Shown here one piece after another: positions 10,267 through 21,190 of a DNA stretch of 64,000 bases; position 1 is the stretch's first letter, and each line of letters begins with the position of its first letter. The stretch is taken from assembly GCF_000526635.1 (NCBI RefSeq), contig NZ_JAGL01000007.1, forward strand, positions 62,134-126,133, given 5' to 3'. The notes under the pieces were generated by a model. It saw only the letters and a list, made by a program, of their open reading frames with translations. It was not told the origin of the DNA and ran no database searches. Source of the DNA: Aminobacter sp. J41. Its GTDB lineage: Bacteria > Pseudomonadota > Alphaproteobacteria > Rhizobiales > Rhizobiaceae. The translations under genes were made by a program, and so were the position numbers.

Positions 10267-10887
10267 ATGCTGACAGGACTTGAGGCGATCTTTTTCTACG
10301 TGTTCGCCTTCATCGCGGTCGCGGCGGCCTTCATGGTCATCTCGTCGCGCAACCCGGTGCACTCTGTGCTCTTTTTGATCCTCACCTTCTTCAACGCGGC
10401 TGCCCTGTTCCTGCTGACGGGCGCCGAGTTCCTGGCGATGATCCTGTTGGTGGTCTATGTCGGCGCGGTGGCGGTTCTCTTCCTCTTCGTCGTGATGATG
10501 CTCGACGTCGACTTCGGAGAGATGAAGCAGGGCGCCCTGCAGTACGCCCCGATCGGCGCGCTGGTCGGCCTGATCCTCGCCGCCGAGCTGATCGTCGTGC
10601 TGGGCGGCTACACCTTCGCGCCGGAACTCGCCGGTTCGACCTCGCGGCCGACGCCGCCGGTCGACCAGCGCCACAACACCGCTGCGCTCGGTGACATTCT
10701 CTACACGGACTATCTCTTCTTCTTCCAGATCGCCGGCCTGGTGCTGCTGGTGGCTATGATCGGCGCGATCGTGCTGACCCTGCGCCACAAGGCGAAGGCC
10801 AAGCGCCAGAGCGTCGCGGCTCAGGTTGCCCGCACGACGGCTACCGCGATCGAAGTCAAGAAAGTCGAGACGGGCAGGGGAATCTGA
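10267..10887 (+). CDS. nuoJ: NADH-quinone oxidoreductase subunit J
   Basis: A 206-residue membrane subunit (ND6 homologue) with about five hydrophobic helices. The conserved helix 3 motif is visible as [26 protein letters not shown], containing the pi-bulge region of the proton path. The C-terminal 35 residues are basic and hydrophilic ([12 protein letters not shown]). It is followed 4 bases later by nuoK. Confidence 0.96.
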   Translation: MLTGLEAIFFYVFAFIAVAAAFMVISSRNPVHSVLFLILTFFNAAALFLLTGAEFLAMILLVVYVGAVAVLFLFVVMMLDVDFGEMKQGALQYAPIGALVGLILAAELIVVLGGYTFAPELAGSTSRPTPPVDQRHNTAALGDILYTDYLFFFQIAGLVLLVAMIGAIVLTLRHKAKAKRQSVAAQVARTTATAIEVKKVETGRGI

Positions 10888-10891
10888 GACA

Positions 10892-11200
10892 ATGGAAGTC
10901 GGTATCGCACACTATCTCACCGTCTCGGCGATCCTGTTCACGCTCGGCGTGTTCGGCATCTTCCTGAACAGGAAGAACGTGATCGTCATCCTGATGTCGA
11001 TCGAGCTCATCCTGCTCGCGGTGAACATCAATTTCGTGGCCTTTTCGGCCGTGCTTGGCGACCTCGTCGGCCAGGTCTTCGCCCTGTTTGTCCTGACAGT
11101 GGCGGCGGCCGAGGCGGCGATCGGTCTGGCAATCCTCGTCGTCTTCTTCCGCAACCGCGGCTCGATTGCCGTGGAAGACGTCAACATGATGAAGGGCTGA
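10892..11200 (+). CDS. nuoK: NADH-quinone oxidoreductase subunit K
   Basis: A 102-residue membrane subunit (ND4L homologue) with three helices. The proton-channel glutamates lie in the conserved segments [16 protein letters not shown] and [13 protein letters not shown]. The ATG at 10892 gives the usual [19 protein letters not shown] start. An upstream in-frame start would overlap nuoJ and add basic residues foreign to the family. nuoL starts 7 bases downstream. Confidence 0.96.
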   Translation: MEVGIAHYLTVSAILFTLGVFGIFLNRKNVIVILMSIELILLAVNINFVAFSAVLGDLVGQVFALFVLTVAAAEAAIGLAILVVFFRNRGSIAVEDVNMMKG

Positions 11201-11207
11201 GCGGGCA

Positions 11208-13190
11208 ATGTATCACGCCATCGTCTTCCTTCCGCTCGCGGGCTTCCTGATCGCCGGCCTCTTCGGCCGCGCGATCGGTGCCAAGGCATCGGAATTCGTA
11301 ACTTCCGGCTTCATGCTCATCGCGGCCGTCCTGTCGTGGGTGGCCTTCTTCCAGGTAGCCCTCGGCGATACGCCGGCCTTCACCGTTCCGGTGCTGCGCT
11401 TCATTGAAGTCGGCAGCTTCGATGTTTCCTGGGCATTCCGCATCGATACGCTGACTGCGGTGATGCTGGTCGTCGTGAACTCGGTCTCTGCGCTGGTTCA
11501 CATCTACTCGATCGGCTACATGCACCACGATCCGCATCGGCCGCGCTTCTTCGCCTACCTGTCGCTGTTCACCTTCGCGATGCTCATGCTGATCACGTCG
11601 GACAACCTCGTCCAGATGTTCTTCGGCTGGGAAGGCGTGGGTCTGGCCTCGTATCTGCTGATCGGCTTCTGGTTCAAGAAGCCGTCGGCGAATGCGGCCG
11701 CGATCAAGGCGTTCGTCGTCAACCGCGTCGGCGACTTCGGCTTCCTGCTCGGCATGTTCGGCGTCTACGTGATCTTCGGCTCGGTGAACTTCGACACGAT
11801 CTTCGCCAACGCCGCATCGATTGCCGCGAACCCGGACACCACCGGACAGGTCGTCTTCCAGTTCCTCGACTGGTCGTTGACCCAGGCTGGCGCACTGACC
11901 GTGATCTGCCTGCTGCTCTTCATGGGCGCGATGGGTAAGTCGGCGCAGGTTCCTCTGCACACCTGGCTGCCGGACGCGATGGAAGGCCCGACCCCGGTGT
12001 CGGCGCTCATCCACGCGGCGACGATGGTCACCGCCGGCGTCTTCATGCTGGCTCGCCTCTCGCCGATCTTCGAGCTGACCCACACCGCCCTGATGGTCGT
12101 CACCATCATCGGCGCGATCACCGCCTTCTTCGCGGCGACCGTGGGCCTCGTTCAGAACGACATCAAGCGCGTGATCGCGTACTCGACCTGCTCGCAGCTC
12201 GGCTACATGTTTGTCGCGCTCGGCCTCGGCTTCTACTCGGCCGCGGTGTTCCACCTCTTCACGCACGCCTTCTTCAAGGCGCTGCTGTTCCTTGGCTCGG
12301 GCTCGGTGATCCACGCCGTCTCCGACGAGCAGGACATGCGCAAGATGGGCGGGCTGCGCAAGCTGATCCCGACCACCTACTGGATGATGATCATCGGGAC
12401 GATTGCGCTGACCGGCGTGGGTATCCCGGCGACCGTGATCGGTACCGCGGGCTTCTTCTCGAAGGACGCGATCATCGAGGGTGCGTTCGCTTCGCATAGC
12501 GCCGTTGCTGGCTTCGCCTTCACGCTGCTGGTCATCGCCGCGATGTTCACGAGCTTCTACTCGTGGCGCCTGATCTTCCTGACGTTCCACGGCAAGCCGC
12601 GCGCGTCGGAAGAGGTCATGCACCACGTCCATGAATCGCCGCCGGTCATGCTGGTGCCGCTGTACCTGCTCGCAGTCGGTGCGCTGTTCGCTGGCTTCGT
12701 GTTCTCGGGTTACTTCATCGGCGACAACTACGATGCTTTCTGGCAGGGAGCGCTGTTCACGCTGCCGGACAACCACATCCTGCACGATGCACACCACGTG
12801 CCGTTCTGGGTGAAGCTGTCGCCGTTCGTCGCGATGGTGCTGGGCTTCCTGGTTGCATACCAGTTCTACATCCGCTCGCCGGAGACGCCGAAGCAGCTCG
12901 CCCAGCAGCATCAGGGGCTCTACCAGTTCCTGCTGAACAAGTGGTACTTCGACGAGCTCTATGACTTCCTCTTCGTCCGTCCTGCAAAGCGCCTCGGCTA
13001 CTTCCTCTGGAAGAAGGGCGACGGCGTCGTGATCGACGGCTTTGGTCCCAATGGCGTCGCGGCACGCGTCGTCGACATCACCGACCGGGTCGTCAAGATG
13101 CAGACCGGCTATCTCTACCACTATGCATTCGCAATGCTCATCGGTGTCGCTGCGCTTGTCACCTGGATGATGCTCGGAGGCTCCTTCTGA
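11208..13190 (+). CDS. nuoL: NADH-quinone oxidoreductase subunit L
   Basis: A 660-residue antiporter-like membrane subunit (ND5 homologue), one of three proton-pumping units. Conserved stretches include [18 protein letters not shown] with the channel Glu, [26 protein letters not shown], and the broken-helix region around [14 protein letters not shown]. The C-terminal region is long enough for the lateral helix that runs along the membrane arm. It is the distal subunit of the pump chain, and its stop overlaps nuoM by one base (TGATG). Confidence 0.97.
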   Translation: MYHAIVFLPLAGFLIAGLFGRAIGAKASEFVTSGFMLIAAVLSWVAFFQVALGDTPAFTVPVLRFIEVGSFDVSWAFRIDTLTAVMLVVVNSVSALVHIYSIGYMHHDPHRPRFFAYLSLFTFAMLMLITSDNLVQMFFGWEGVGLASYLLIGFWFKKPSANAAAIKAFVVNRVGDFGFLLGMFGVYVIFGSVNFDTIFANAASIAANPDTTGQVVFQFLDWSLTQAGALTVICLLLFMGAMGKSAQVPLHTWLPDAMEGPTPVSALIHAATMVTAGVFMLARLSPIFELTHTALMVVTIIGAITAFFAATVGLVQNDIKRVIAYSTCSQLGYMFVALGLGFYSAAVFHLFTHAFFKALLFLGSGSVIHAVSDEQDMRKMGGLRKLIPTTYWMMIIGTIALTGVGIPATVIGTAGFFSKDAIIEGAFASHSAVAGFAFTLLVIAAMFTSFYSWRLIFLTFHGKPRASEEVMHHVHESPPVMLVPLYLLAVGALFAGFVFSGYFIGDNYDAFWQGALFTLPDNHILHDAHHVPFWVKLSPFVAMVLGFLVAYQFYIRSPETPKQLAQQHQGLYQFLLNKWYFDELYDFLFVRPAKRLGYFLWKKGDGVVIDGFGPNGVAARVVDITDRVVKMQTGYLYHYAFAMLIGVAALVTWMMLGGSF

Positions 13191-14695
13191 TGACCGGCTG
13201 GCCGCTCCTATCGACCGTAACCTTTCTGCCGCTGGTAGGCGTGTTCCTGATCCTGCTGGTCAGGGACGAGGGCACCGCCGCGCGCAAGAACATCCGCAAC
13301 ATCGCGCTGCTGACGACGGTCGTCACCTTCCTGCTGTCGCTCTTCATCTGGGCCGGCTTTGACCGGACCTATGCAGGGTTCCAGTTCGTGGAGAAGACCG
13401 CGTGGCTCGACACCGGCATCTCCTACCACATGGGCGTCGACGGCATTTCGGTGCTGTTCGTCATCCTGACCACGTTCCTGATGCCGATGTGCATCCTGGC
13501 CTCGTGGGAAGTGGAGAAGCGCCTCAAGGAGTACATGATCGCGTTCCTCATCTTGGAAACGATCATGATCGGCGTGTTCTGCGCGCTCGACCTAGTGCTG
13601 TTCTACGTCTTCTTCGAGGCGAGCCTCGTGCCGATGTTTATCATCATTGGCGTCTGGGGCGGACCGCGCCGCGTCTACGCGTCGTTCAAGTTCTTCCTCT
13701 ACACGCTGCTCGGCTCGCTGCTGATGCTGCTCGCCATGATGGCGATGTTCTGGAACGCCGGCACCACCGACATTCCGACGCTGCTGGCACATGACTTCCC
13801 GGCTTCGATGCAGACCTGGCTGTGGCTCGCCTTCTTCGCGTCCTTCGCGGTGAAGATGCCGATGTGGCCGGTCCACACCTGGCTGCCGGACGCGCACGTC
13901 GAAGCGCCGACCGCTGGTTCGGTTCTGCTTGCCGCGATCCTGCTGAAGATGGGCGGCTACGGCTTCCTGCGCTTCTCGGTGCCGATGTTCCCGGATGCGT
14001 CGCTGTACTTCCAGCCGTTCGTGTTCACCCTGTCCATCGTCGCGATCATCTACACCTCGCTGGTGGCGCTGATGCAGGAGGACATCAAGAAGCTGATCGC
14101 GTATTCGTCGGTCGCCCACATGGGCTACGTGACGATGGGTATCTTCGCCCTCAACATCGAAGGCACCCAGGGCGCGATCTTCCAGATGCTGTCGCACGGC
14201 CTGGTCTCGGGCGCGCTGTTCCTCTGCGTCGGCGTGATCTACGACCGCATGCACACTCGTGAGATCGACGCCTATGGCGGTCTGGTCAACAACATGCCGA
14301 AGTACGCGGTCGTGTTCCTGATCATGACGATGGCGAATGTCGGCCTGCCGGGCACCTCGGGCTTCATCGGCGAGTTCCTGACGCTGGCTGGCGTCTACCG
14401 GGTCAACACCTGGGTCGCCCTGTTCGCGGCAACTGGCGTGATCCTGTCGGCCGCCTACGCGCTGTGGCTCTACCGCCGCGTGGTCTTCGGTGCACTGACC
14501 AAGGAGAGCCTGAAGGGCCTGATGGACCTGTCGGGCCGCGAGAAGGCCATTCTCTACCCGCTGGTCATTCTCGTGATCTTCTTCGGTGTGTATCCGTCGG
14601 CGGTCTTCGACTTCACGACCGCGTCGGTGGACGCTCTCGTCAACAATGTAACCCTGTCGATCGAGGCCACTCAGGCCGCGATGGCGAGCCGCTAA
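13190..14695 (+). CDS. nuoM: NADH-quinone oxidoreductase subunit M
   Basis: A 501-residue antiporter-like subunit (ND4 homologue) with about fourteen helices. The channel glutamate region [21 protein letters not shown] and the quinone-oxidoreductase signature [26 protein letters not shown] are intact. The Lys-bearing broken helix, [18 protein letters not shown], is also present. It lies between nuoL and nuoN and is coupled to nuoL by a one-base overlap. Confidence 0.97.
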   Translation: MTGWPLLSTVTFLPLVGVFLILLVRDEGTAARKNIRNIALLTTVVTFLLSLFIWAGFDRTYAGFQFVEKTAWLDTGISYHMGVDGISVLFVILTTFLMPMCILASWEVEKRLKEYMIAFLILETIMIGVFCALDLVLFYVFFEASLVPMFIIIGVWGGPRRVYASFKFFLYTLLGSLLMLLAMMAMFWNAGTTDIPTLLAHDFPASMQTWLWLAFFASFAVKMPMWPVHTWLPDAHVEAPTAGSVLLAAILLKMGGYGFLRFSVPMFPDASLYFQPFVFTLSIVAIIYTSLVALMQEDIKKLIAYSSVAHMGYVTMGIFALNIEGTQGAIFQMLSHGLVSGALFLCVGVIYDRMHTREIDAYGGLVNNMPKYAVVFLIMTMANVGLPGTSGFIGEFLTLAGVYRVNTWVALFAATGVILSAAYALWLYRRVVFGALTKESLKGLMDLSGREKAILYPLVILVIFFGVYPSAVFDFTTASVDALVNNVTLSIEATQAAMASR

Positions 14696-14704
14696 GGTAG
14701 TAAG

Positions 14705-16141
14705 ATGACGGCAGAACTCTATTCGAGCCTGAGCCTCGCTACGCCGGAGCTGATCCTGGCTGTCGGCGCGCTGGCGCTGCTCATGATTGGCGTTTTCTCC
14801 GGGGAGCGGTCTTTTTCGACCGTGACCGGGCTTGCCATCGCACTCATCCTTGCGGCCGGTGCATGGCTGTTCCTGTTCACCCCGAATGGCCTTGCCTTCG
14901 GCAGTGCCTTCATCAACGACCCGTTCGCCCGCTTCATGAAGCTGCTGACGCTGGGCGGCTCCCTGGTCGCGCTGGCCATGTCGGTGGGCTTTGCCCGCCG
15001 CGAGGGCTTCGACCGCTTCGAGTTCCCGGTTCTGGTCGTGCTGGCAACCGTCGGCATGCTGCTGATGGTCTCGGCCAACGACATGCTCACCCTCTACATG
15101 GGCCTCGAGCTCCAGTCGCTGGCACTTTACGTCATCGCCGCGGTCAGCCGCGAGAACGTCCGCGCAACTGAAGCCGGCCTCAAGTACTTCGTCCTCGGCG
15201 CGCTTTCCTCGGGCATGCTGCTCTACGGCGTGTCGCTGGTTTACGGCTACACCGGCCACACCGGCTTCAACGAGATCGCAGCCGCGCTCTCGGGCTCCGA
15301 GCGCCAGCTTGGCCTCGTCTTCGGCCTGGTTTTCGTGCTCGCGGGCCTTGCGTTCAAGATCTCGGCGGTTCCGTTCCACATGTGGACGCCGGACGTCTAT
15401 GAAGGCGCGCCGACCCCGATCACGGCATTCTTTGCCTCGGCTCCGAAGATGGCGGCAATGGCGCTGATGGTGCGCGTCACCATGAGCACATTCGGCCCCA
15501 TCACCCCGGACTGGACGCAGATCATCGTCTTCATCTCGATCGCCTCGATGCTGCTCGGTTCGTTCGCCGCGATCGGCCAGCGCAACTTCAAGCGACTGAT
15601 GGCGTACTCATCGATTGGTCACATGGGCTTTGCGCTCGTCGGCCTCGCGGCCGGTTCGGAAGCAGGCGTCCGCGGCGTTGTGATCTACATGCTGATCTAC
15701 CTTGCGATGACGCTCGGCACCTTTGCCTTCATCCTCGGCATGCGCCGCAACGGCAACAACGTCGAGCAGATCAACGACGTTGCAGGTCTTGCCGCGACCA
15801 ATCCGGTCGTCGCGACGATCCTCACCGTGCTGATGTTCTCGCTCGCCGGTATCCCGCCGATGGCTGGCTTCTGGGCGAAGTGGTACGTCTTCCTTGCCGC
15901 GATCAACGCCAACCTCTATGCGCTTGCCGTCATTGGCATGCTGGCGTCCGTGGTCGGTGCGTTCTACTACCTTCGCATCATCAAGATCATGTGGTTCGAC
16001 GAGCCGGCAGGTGCGCTGGAGCCGATGGGTGGGGACCTTCGCGTCGTGCTCGGCGTGTCCGGTGCGTTCGTCCTCTTCTATGTGCTGATCGGTGGCCCGA
16101 TCGGTCGCATGGCGGAAGCGGCGGCGAAGACGTTCTTCTGA
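14705..16141 (+). CDS. nuoN: NADH-quinone oxidoreductase subunit N
   Basis: A 478-residue antiporter-like subunit (ND2 homologue), the proton-pumping unit closest to the NuoK/NuoJ interface. Seen: [19 protein letters not shown] with the channel Glu, [25 protein letters not shown], and [23 protein letters not shown]. It is the last complex I subunit gene of the operon. The next gene, birA, starts within about 5 bases, so the transcript probably continues. Confidence 0.97.
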   Translation: MTAELYSSLSLATPELILAVGALALLMIGVFSGERSFSTVTGLAIALILAAGAWLFLFTPNGLAFGSAFINDPFARFMKLLTLGGSLVALAMSVGFARREGFDRFEFPVLVVLATVGMLLMVSANDMLTLYMGLELQSLALYVIAAVSRENVRATEAGLKYFVLGALSSGMLLYGVSLVYGYTGHTGFNEIAAALSGSERQLGLVFGLVFVLAGLAFKISAVPFHMWTPDVYEGAPTPITAFFASAPKMAAMALMVRVTMSTFGPITPDWTQIIVFISIASMLLGSFAAIGQRNFKRLMAYSSIGHMGFALVGLAAGSEAGVRGVVIYMLIYLAMTLGTFAFILGMRRNGNNVEQINDVAGLAATNPVVATILTVLMFSLAGIPPMAGFWAKWYVFLAAINANLYALAVIGMLASVVGAFYYLRIIKIMWFDEPAGALEPMGGDLRVVLGVSGAFVLFYVLIGGPIGRMAEAAAKTFF

Positions 16142-16145
16142 TCCG

Positions 16146-16976
16146 TTGGCGGGCTTCCGCATATCACCCATTGCCGAGGCGAACGGGTTTCGCCTCGAGG
16201 CATTTGAATCGGTGGGGTCCACCAACACGCTGGCGCTGGAGCGCGCGCGTGCTGGGGACCCCGGCCGTTTGTGGCTGGTGGCAAAACGCCAGCTCTCAGG
16301 TCGTGGCCGCCGTGGCCGGGCTTGGGAAACGCCGGAAGGGAACCTCGCAGCCACGCTGCTGCTCGTTCCCGACTTCGACATCAAGTACGCGGCAACGCTC
16401 GGTTTCGTCGCCGGCCTCGCCCTGTCTGATGCCCTCGATGCCGTGTTCCCGAACGCGGGCGCGCGGGTTGGTCTGGATGGTGGCACGCTGCTCGGCGAAG
16501 GACGGTTCACCCTCAAGTGGCCGAACGACGTTCTGGCCGATGGGGCGAAGCTCTCCGGCATCTTGCTGGAGTCGACGATGCTTGAAGGCAGGCGTTTCGC
16601 GGTCGCTATCGGCATCGGCGTCAACGTCGTCGCCCATCCGGAGGGGCTGCCGTACCCGGCAACCTCGCTGGCGCAGCTTGGCGCAAACTGCGATGGGGAG
16701 ACACTGTTTCTCGCGCTCTCGGATGCCTGGCTCGAGAACGAGCGTCTCTGGAACGGGGGCCTTGGCCTCTCCGCAATCCGCGAACGCTGGATTGCACGTG
16801 CCGCCGGGCTTGGGTCGGAAGTGGCGGTAAAGATTGAAGGACGCGTCGTGCGCGGTATTTTCGAGACGATCGACGACGAGTGTCGTTTCGTCATCCGAGA
16901 GCACGACGGCGGGATCGTAACGGTCGCAGCTGGCGACGTACATTTTGGCGCGGTCGCCTCGGCTGGATCCGCCTGA
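16146..16976 (+). CDS. birA: biotin--[acetyl-CoA-carboxylase] ligase, HTH-less
   Basis: A 276-residue enzyme that activates biotin with ATP and attaches it to the acceptor Lys of AccB, which is encoded at 33990-34460. Seen: STNTLALERA, the nucleotide loop SGRGRRGRAW, the catalytic-site motif KWPNDVLADG and KLSGILLE. There is no N-terminal helix-turn-helix, so it is a group I ligase without repressor function. The start is uncertain: TTG at 16146 lies 4 bases after the nuoN stop and fits the family's length, while an in-frame GTG at 16092 would overlap nuoN and add a basic leader. Confidence 0.9.
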   Translation: MAGFRISPIAEANGFRLEAFESVGSTNTLALERARAGDPGRLWLVAKRQLSGRGRRGRAWETPEGNLAATLLLVPDFDIKYAATLGFVAGLALSDALDAVFPNAGARVGLDGGTLLGEGRFTLKWPNDVLADGAKLSGILLESTMLEGRRFAVAIGIGVNVVAHPEGLPYPATSLAQLGANCDGETLFLALSDAWLENERLWNGGLGLSAIRERWIARAAGLGSEVAVKIEGRVVRGIFETIDDECRFVIREHDGGIVTVAAGDVHFGAVASAGSA

Positions 16977-16993
16977 ACAGGAAAGGTGCCGGT

Positions 16994-18661
16994 ATGGCTG
17001 ACAAGAACGGGAACGAGCTCGTCTTCTGCCCGCTGGGTGGCGTGGGTGAAATCGGCATGAACTTCGCGCTGTATGGCCTGGGGCCATCGCATGCGCGCAA
17101 GTGGCTGATCGTCGACGTCGGCGTGACGTTCCCCGATGCGCATCTGCCGGGCGTTGATCTGGTGCTGCCCGACACGCGCTTCATCGAGAGCGAGCTGCAT
17201 AACGTCGTCGGTATCGTCATCACGCATGCGCACGAAGACCACTATGGCGCGCTGCTGGACCTTTGGCCGCGGCTGAAGAAGAAGGTCTGGATGACGCCGT
17301 TTACGGCTGGTCTCCTGGAGGCCAAGCGTCGCTACGAGGGCGGCCCGGAGGTCGACGTTGAGGTCTACCGCGCAGGCGAGCGCTTCCAGATCGGTCCTTT
17401 CGAGCTCGAGGCAATTCCCGTCACCCATTCGATCCCCGAGCCGGTTTCGCTCGCAATTCGCACGCCGCTTGGCACGGTTGTGCACACCGGCGACTGGAAG
17501 ATCGATCCGGCACCGGCCATCGGGCCGATGACTGACGAGAACCGGTTCCGCCAGCTCGGCGATGAAGGGGTGACGGCGCTCATCTGCGACTCCACCAACG
17601 CGCTGCGCGAAGGCGATTCTCCGTCGGAACAGGACGTGGGGCAGGGGCTTCGCGAGGTGATCGAGCAGGCTTCTGGACGGGTCGCCGTAACGACCTTCTC
17701 ATCCAACGTCGGCCGCATTCGCTCGATTGCAGAAGCCGCGCGTGACGCCGGTCGTCAGGTGCTGGTGCTGGGCTCCTCGCTCAAGCGAGTCATCAACGTT
17801 GCGCAGGAACTCGGCTACCTGGACGGTCTGCCGGAATTCGTCGACGAGCAGGACTACGCTTACATCCCGCGCGAAAACCTCGTCATCCTCTGCACCGGCA
17901 GCCAGGGCGAGCCGCGCGCGGCACTTGCCAAGCTCGCCCGTGACGAGATGAAGACGGTCTCTCTGACACCGGGCGACACCGTCGTCTATTCGTCCCGTGT
18001 CATTCCGGGCAACGAAAAGGCGATTCTGGAGATCAAGAACCTGCTGATCGAGCAGGGCATCAAGATCATCGAAGACGGCGATGCGCTCGTTCACGTTTCC
18101 GGCCATCCCCGCCGCAACGAACTCAAGCGCATGTACGAATGGGTGCGTCCGCGTATCCTCGTGCCCGTCCATGGCGAGGCGCAGCATCTGGTCGCGCACG
18201 GTGCGCTCGGCGCCATGTCCGGCATCCCGGAGGTCGCACAGGTCCGCAACGGCGACATGATCCGTCTAGCGCCCGGACCTGCTGAGATCATTGATCAGGT
18301 CCCGTTCGGCCGCATCTTCAAGGACGGCAAGGTGATCGGTGGCGAGGAGGATGTCGGCATCCGCGACCGTCGCAAGCTGAGCTATGTCGGCCATGTTGCG
18401 GTCAATGTCGTGCTGGATGACCGTTACGACCTTGCGGGCGATCCGGACCTCGTTGCGATTGGCGTCGCCAAGTTCGACCGCAACGGCGAGCCGATGGAAG
18501 AAATCATGCTGAGCGCGGCCATCGGTGCGATCGAGAGCATCCCGCGCGTGCGCCGTAAGGATCTGGACCTTGTCGCCGAGGCGGCGCGCCGGGCTGTCCG
18601 GGGTGCGGCAAACGATGCCTGGGGCAAAAAGCCCATAGTGACGGTTTTCGTCACGCGGTAA
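16994..18661 (+). CDS. rnj: ribonuclease J
   Basis: A 555-residue metallo-beta-lactamase/beta-CASP ribonuclease with 5'-exonuclease and endonuclease activity in RNA turnover. The Zn motif HAHEDH is at residues 78-83, with further ligands in VTHSIPEPVSLAI and GDWKID. The beta-CASP segment includes CTGSQGEPRAAL and SGHPRRNELKRMYEWVRP. The start at 16994 gives MADKNGNELVFCPLGG; upstream in-frame codons lie in birA. The organism also encodes RNase E in this window, so it has both enzymes, as is common in alphaproteobacteria. Confidence 0.95.
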   Translation: MADKNGNELVFCPLGGVGEIGMNFALYGLGPSHARKWLIVDVGVTFPDAHLPGVDLVLPDTRFIESELHNVVGIVITHAHEDHYGALLDLWPRLKKKVWMTPFTAGLLEAKRRYEGGPEVDVEVYRAGERFQIGPFELEAIPVTHSIPEPVSLAIRTPLGTVVHTGDWKIDPAPAIGPMTDENRFRQLGDEGVTALICDSTNALREGDSPSEQDVGQGLREVIEQASGRVAVTTFSSNVGRIRSIAEAARDAGRQVLVLGSSLKRVINVAQELGYLDGLPEFVDEQDYAYIPRENLVILCTGSQGEPRAALAKLARDEMKTVSLTPGDTVVYSSRVIPGNEKAILEIKNLLIEQGIKIIEDGDALVHVSGHPRRNELKRMYEWVRPRILVPVHGEAQHLVAHGALGAMSGIPEVAQVRNGDMIRLAPGPAEIIDQVPFGRIFKDGKVIGGEEDVGIRDRRKLSYVGHVAVNVVLDDRYDLAGDPDLVAIGVAKFDRNGEPMEEIMLSAAIGAIESIPRVRRKDLDLVAEAARRAVRGAANDAWGKKPIVTVFVTR

Positions 18662-18740
18662 AAAGCCGGCGGTTTTTCAGCGGCTTGGCAGAAGAACCGG
18701 AATCAGTCTGGCAACGCGTTGAATCAGAAGGTGAGGAACG

Positions 18741-19145
18741 ATGATCGGACGTTTGAACCACGTTGCACTGGCCGTGCCGGACCTTGCCGCCGCTACCGCG
18801 CTCTACCGCAATACTCTGGGCGCTAAGGTTTCTGAGCCGCAGGCGCTGCCTGAGCATGGCGTCACCGTCGTCTTCGTTGACGTCGACAACACGAAGATCG
18901 AGCTGCTCGAGCCGCTTGGTGAAACCTCGACAATTCGTGCGTTCATCGAGAAGAACCCGTCGGGCGGCATGCACCATGTTTGCTATGAGGTCGAGGATAT
19001 CATCGCCGCCCGTGATCGCCTGAAGGGTGAGGGTGCCCGCATCCTCGGTGATGGCGAACCAAAGATTGGCGCGCACGGCAAGCCGGTCCTGTTCCTTCAC
19101 CCGAAGGATTTCATGGGCACCCTTATCGAGCTTGAGCAGGTCTAG
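18741..19145 (+). CDS. mce: methylmalonyl-CoA epimerase
   Basis: A 134-residue member of the vicinal oxygen chelate superfamily, which interconverts (2R)- and (2S)-methylmalonyl-CoA in propionate and branched-chain catabolism. The paired beta-alpha-beta-beta-beta modules begin at RLNHVALAVPDL, with the first metal His, and GGMHHVCYEVEDI, with the second. Glu ligands follow in IELLEP and TLIELEQV. A good ribosome site (AGGTGAGG) precedes the ATG. It is followed by a DUF1467 gene after 12 bases, an arrangement I associate with rhizobia. Confidence 0.9.
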   Translation: MIGRLNHVALAVPDLAAATALYRNTLGAKVSEPQALPEHGVTVVFVDVDNTKIELLEPLGETSTIRAFIEKNPSGGMHHVCYEVEDIIAARDRLKGEGARILGDGEPKIGAHGKPVLFLHPKDFMGTLIELEQV

Positions 19146-19157
19146 GAGCGCCGCCCG

Positions 19158-19427
19158 ATGACTTTCGTTTCCATGGCCGCTGTCTACTTCATCCTCTGGT
19201 GGGTCGTGTTGTTCGCGATGCTGCCCTTTGGACTGCGTACCCAGGACGACGACGGGGAGGTAACGCTTGGGACCGTGTCGAGCGCCCCGACCGGTTCCCA
19301 CATGCTGGGAGCCTGCATCCGCACGACGATCGTGTCGGCGCTGATCTTCGCGGCTGGATATATCGCAGTCGAATACTACGGCTTCTCGCTGGACGACATT
19401 CCGCGCATTGGGCCGAACGCCAGCTAA
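19158..19427 (+). CDS. DUF1467 family membrane protein
   Basis: An 89-residue protein with two hydrophobic helices (about residues 3-25 and 53-75). Between them lies a short segment with the family-typical LPFGLRTQDDDGEVTLGTVSSAPTG. DUF1467 proteins are small alphaproteobacterial inner-membrane proteins of unknown function. It shares a transcript with mce, and an AGGAG ribosome site overlaps the mce stop. It is the last gene before a 440-base gap. Confidence 0.88.
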   Translation: MTFVSMAAVYFILWWVVLFAMLPFGLRTQDDDGEVTLGTVSSAPTGSHMLGACIRTTIVSALIFAAGYIAVEYYGFSLDDIPRIGPNAS

Positions 19428-19493
19428 TTCAGCGCTTTAAATTGTGATGCTGAGGAAGGCCGGGAAGTACGGCACCGGCGCTGCCTTGTGCCC

Positions 19494-19521
19494 AAAAAAA
19501 ATGCAAGGCCGAAGCCTTGCA
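19494..19521 (-). terminator. intrinsic terminator reading leftward
   Basis: Read on the minus strand, the stem TGCAAGGC/GCCTTGCA (8 perfect pairs) closes a TTCG tetraloop and is followed directly by eight T. On the plus strand only ATTTG follows, so the terminator is directional. It does not fit the end of the DUF1467 transcript. Confidence 0.75.
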
Positions 19522-19650
19522 ATTTGAACGCGTCCGATCTGTTCCGTTACCGGCGGCTGCGGAAAATCGCGCCTAGATCGCATCCTCCCAAGACTTTGAC
19601 CGCGCAGGAGAACGGTTATTTTTCCGTCCTCTCGGTTATGTAGCTACATT
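19494..19650 (-). ncRNA. candidate small RNA on the minus strand
   Basis: The only support is a very strong minus-strand terminator at the left end and no minus-strand gene to its right that could use it, since proS and everything up to 23156 are on the plus strand. The presumed transcript contains an SD-like GGGAGGA stretch near 19582-19590. Its 5' end is unknown, so the right boundary is a placeholder. Alphaproteobacterial sRNAs of the suhB/MmgR (alpha-r8) type are short RNAs of this kind, and I could not test that match. Confidence 0.4.
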
Positions 19651-19867
19651 AGACCAAGCATCGCGGGAATGTCATCAAGAATTTTGCGTTCTCTGACTGC
19701 CTCTTGTGCTGCAATGCACAAAAGGTTCCCAAGGCCTGCCTAAACGGTAGTCATGGGAGCCATGTCGGCGTCCGGGTTTCCAAGCTGCCATGAAATCGCT
19801 ATGAAGCCCACGACTATTCAGCCCCGCGCGCGCTGATTCCTGGCGCGGCCTTTTCATGGACTTGCCG

Positions 19868-21190
19868 ATGCGTCTTTCGCGTTATTTTCTGCCGATCCTC
19901 AAGGAGAACCCCCGCGAGGCCGAGATCGTCTCCCACCGCCTGATGCTGCGCGCCGGCATGATCCGGCAGCAGGCTGCCGGTTCGTTCGCGTGGCTGCCGC
20001 TCGGCAAGCGCGTGCTCGACAAGGTGTGCAACATCATCCGTGAGGAGCAGGACCGCGCCGGCGCGCAGGAGCTCTTGATGCCGACCATCCAGTCGGCCGA
20101 CCTGTGGCGCGAGAGCGGCCGCTACGACGACTACGGCAAGGAGATGCTCCGCATTGTCGACCGTCACGAGCGCGACATGCTCTACGGCCCGACCAACGAG
20201 GAGATGATCACCGACATCTTCCGTTCGTACGTCAAGTCCTACAAGGACCTGCCGCTGAACCTTTACCACATCCAGTGGAAGTTCCGTGACGAGGTCCGCC
20301 CGCGCTTCGGCGTCATGCGCTCGCGCGAGTTCCTGATGAAGGACGCCTATTCGTTCGATATCGACTATGAGGCCTCGAAGGCGGCCTACAACCGCATGTT
20401 CGTATCGTACCTGCGCACCTTTGATCGCGTCGGCATGAAGTCGATCCCGATGCGCGCCGACACCGGCCCCATCGGCGGCAACCTCAGCCACGAATTCATC
20501 ATTCTCGCTGACACCGGCGAGAGCGCCGTCTTCTGCCACCGCGACTTCCTGACGATGAAGGTGCCTGGCGTTGACGTCGACTACGCGAATGACGCCGAGA
20601 TCGCCGGCATCGTCGATGCCTGGACGAAGCCCTATGCGGCAACCGAAGAGATGCACGACGAAGCTGCGTGGGGCTCGATCAATGGGGACCAGCAGGTCGC
20701 AGCGCGCGGCATCGAGGTCGGCCACATCTTCCACTTCGGCGAAAAGTACTCGAAGCCGATGAACGCCAAGGTCATGGGTGCGGACGGCAAAGAACACTTC
20801 GTGTCGATGGGCTCCTATGGAATCGGTCCGTCGCGTCTCATCGCCGCGATCATCGAGGCAAGCCACGACGAGAACGGCATCATCTGGCCGGAGTCGGTCG
20901 CGCCGTTCGACATCGCGCTGATCAACATGAAGGCCGGCGACGAAGCCTGCGACAAGGCATGTGATGAGCTCTATGCGCAGCTCACCGCTGCCGGCAAGGA
21001 TGTGCTATACGACGACACCGACCAGCGCGCGGGCGGCAAGTTCGCCACCGCTGACCTCATCGGCCTGCCGTGGCAGGTCATCGTCGGTCCGCGCGGCATC
21101 GCCGCCGGCGAGGTCGAGGTCAAGAACCGCAAGACCGGCGAGCGCGAGACGATGCCGCTGTCCGGTGTGGTCGCACGGTTCGCCGCATGA
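19868..21190 (+). CDS. proS: prolyl-tRNA synthetase, short alphaproteobacterial type
   Basis: A 440-residue class II aminoacyl-tRNA synthetase that charges tRNA-Pro. Motif 2 is visible in [26 protein letters not shown] and motif 3 in [15 protein letters not shown]-terminal anticodon-binding domain follows ([30 protein letters not shown]). The editing (INS) domain of about 180 residues found in E. coli ProS is absent, as usual in this clade. The start at 19868 gives [11 protein letters not shown]; an ATG four codons upstream is less conserved. The stop overlaps lolC/E (ATGA). Confidence 0.95.
   Translation: MRLSRYFLPILKENPREAEIVSHRLMLRAGMIRQQAAGSFAWLPLGKRVLDKVCNIIREEQDRAGAQELLMPTIQSADLWRESGRYDDYGKEMLRIVDRHERDMLYGPTNEEMITDIFRSYVKSYKDLPLNLYHIQWKFRDEVRPRFGVMRSREFLMKDAYSFDIDYEASKAAYNRMFVSYLRTFDRVGMKSIPMRADTGPIGGNLSHEFIILADTGESAVFCHRDFLTMKVPGVDVDYANDAEIAGIVDAWTKPYAATEEMHDEAAWGSINGDQQVAARGIEVGHIFHFGEKYSKPMNAKVMGADGKEHFVSMGSYGIGPSRLIAAIIEASHDENGIIWPESVAPFDIALINMKAGDEACDKACDELYAQLTAAGKDVLYDDTDQRAGGKFATADLIGLPWQVIVGPRGIAAGEVEVKNRKTGERETMPLSGVVARFAA

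Larger units (their letters stand above)
19428..19867 (+). other. intergenic region between DUF1467 gene and proS
   Basis: No convincing protein gene lies in these 440 bases. The left half holds a strong intrinsic terminator that reads leftward (19494-19521). A 12-base perfect palindrome, ATGTAGCTACAT, is at 19638-19649. A partial hairpin with ACGG/CCGT arms lies at about 19611-19630. The right part should contain the proS leader and promoter, but I see no clean -35/-10 pair there. Confidence 0.7.

Noticed and set aside
11181-13121. 646-residue frame antisense to nuoL
   Set aside because: It is a shadow of a membrane protein gene; the charged product without a recognisable fold is typical of antisense frames.
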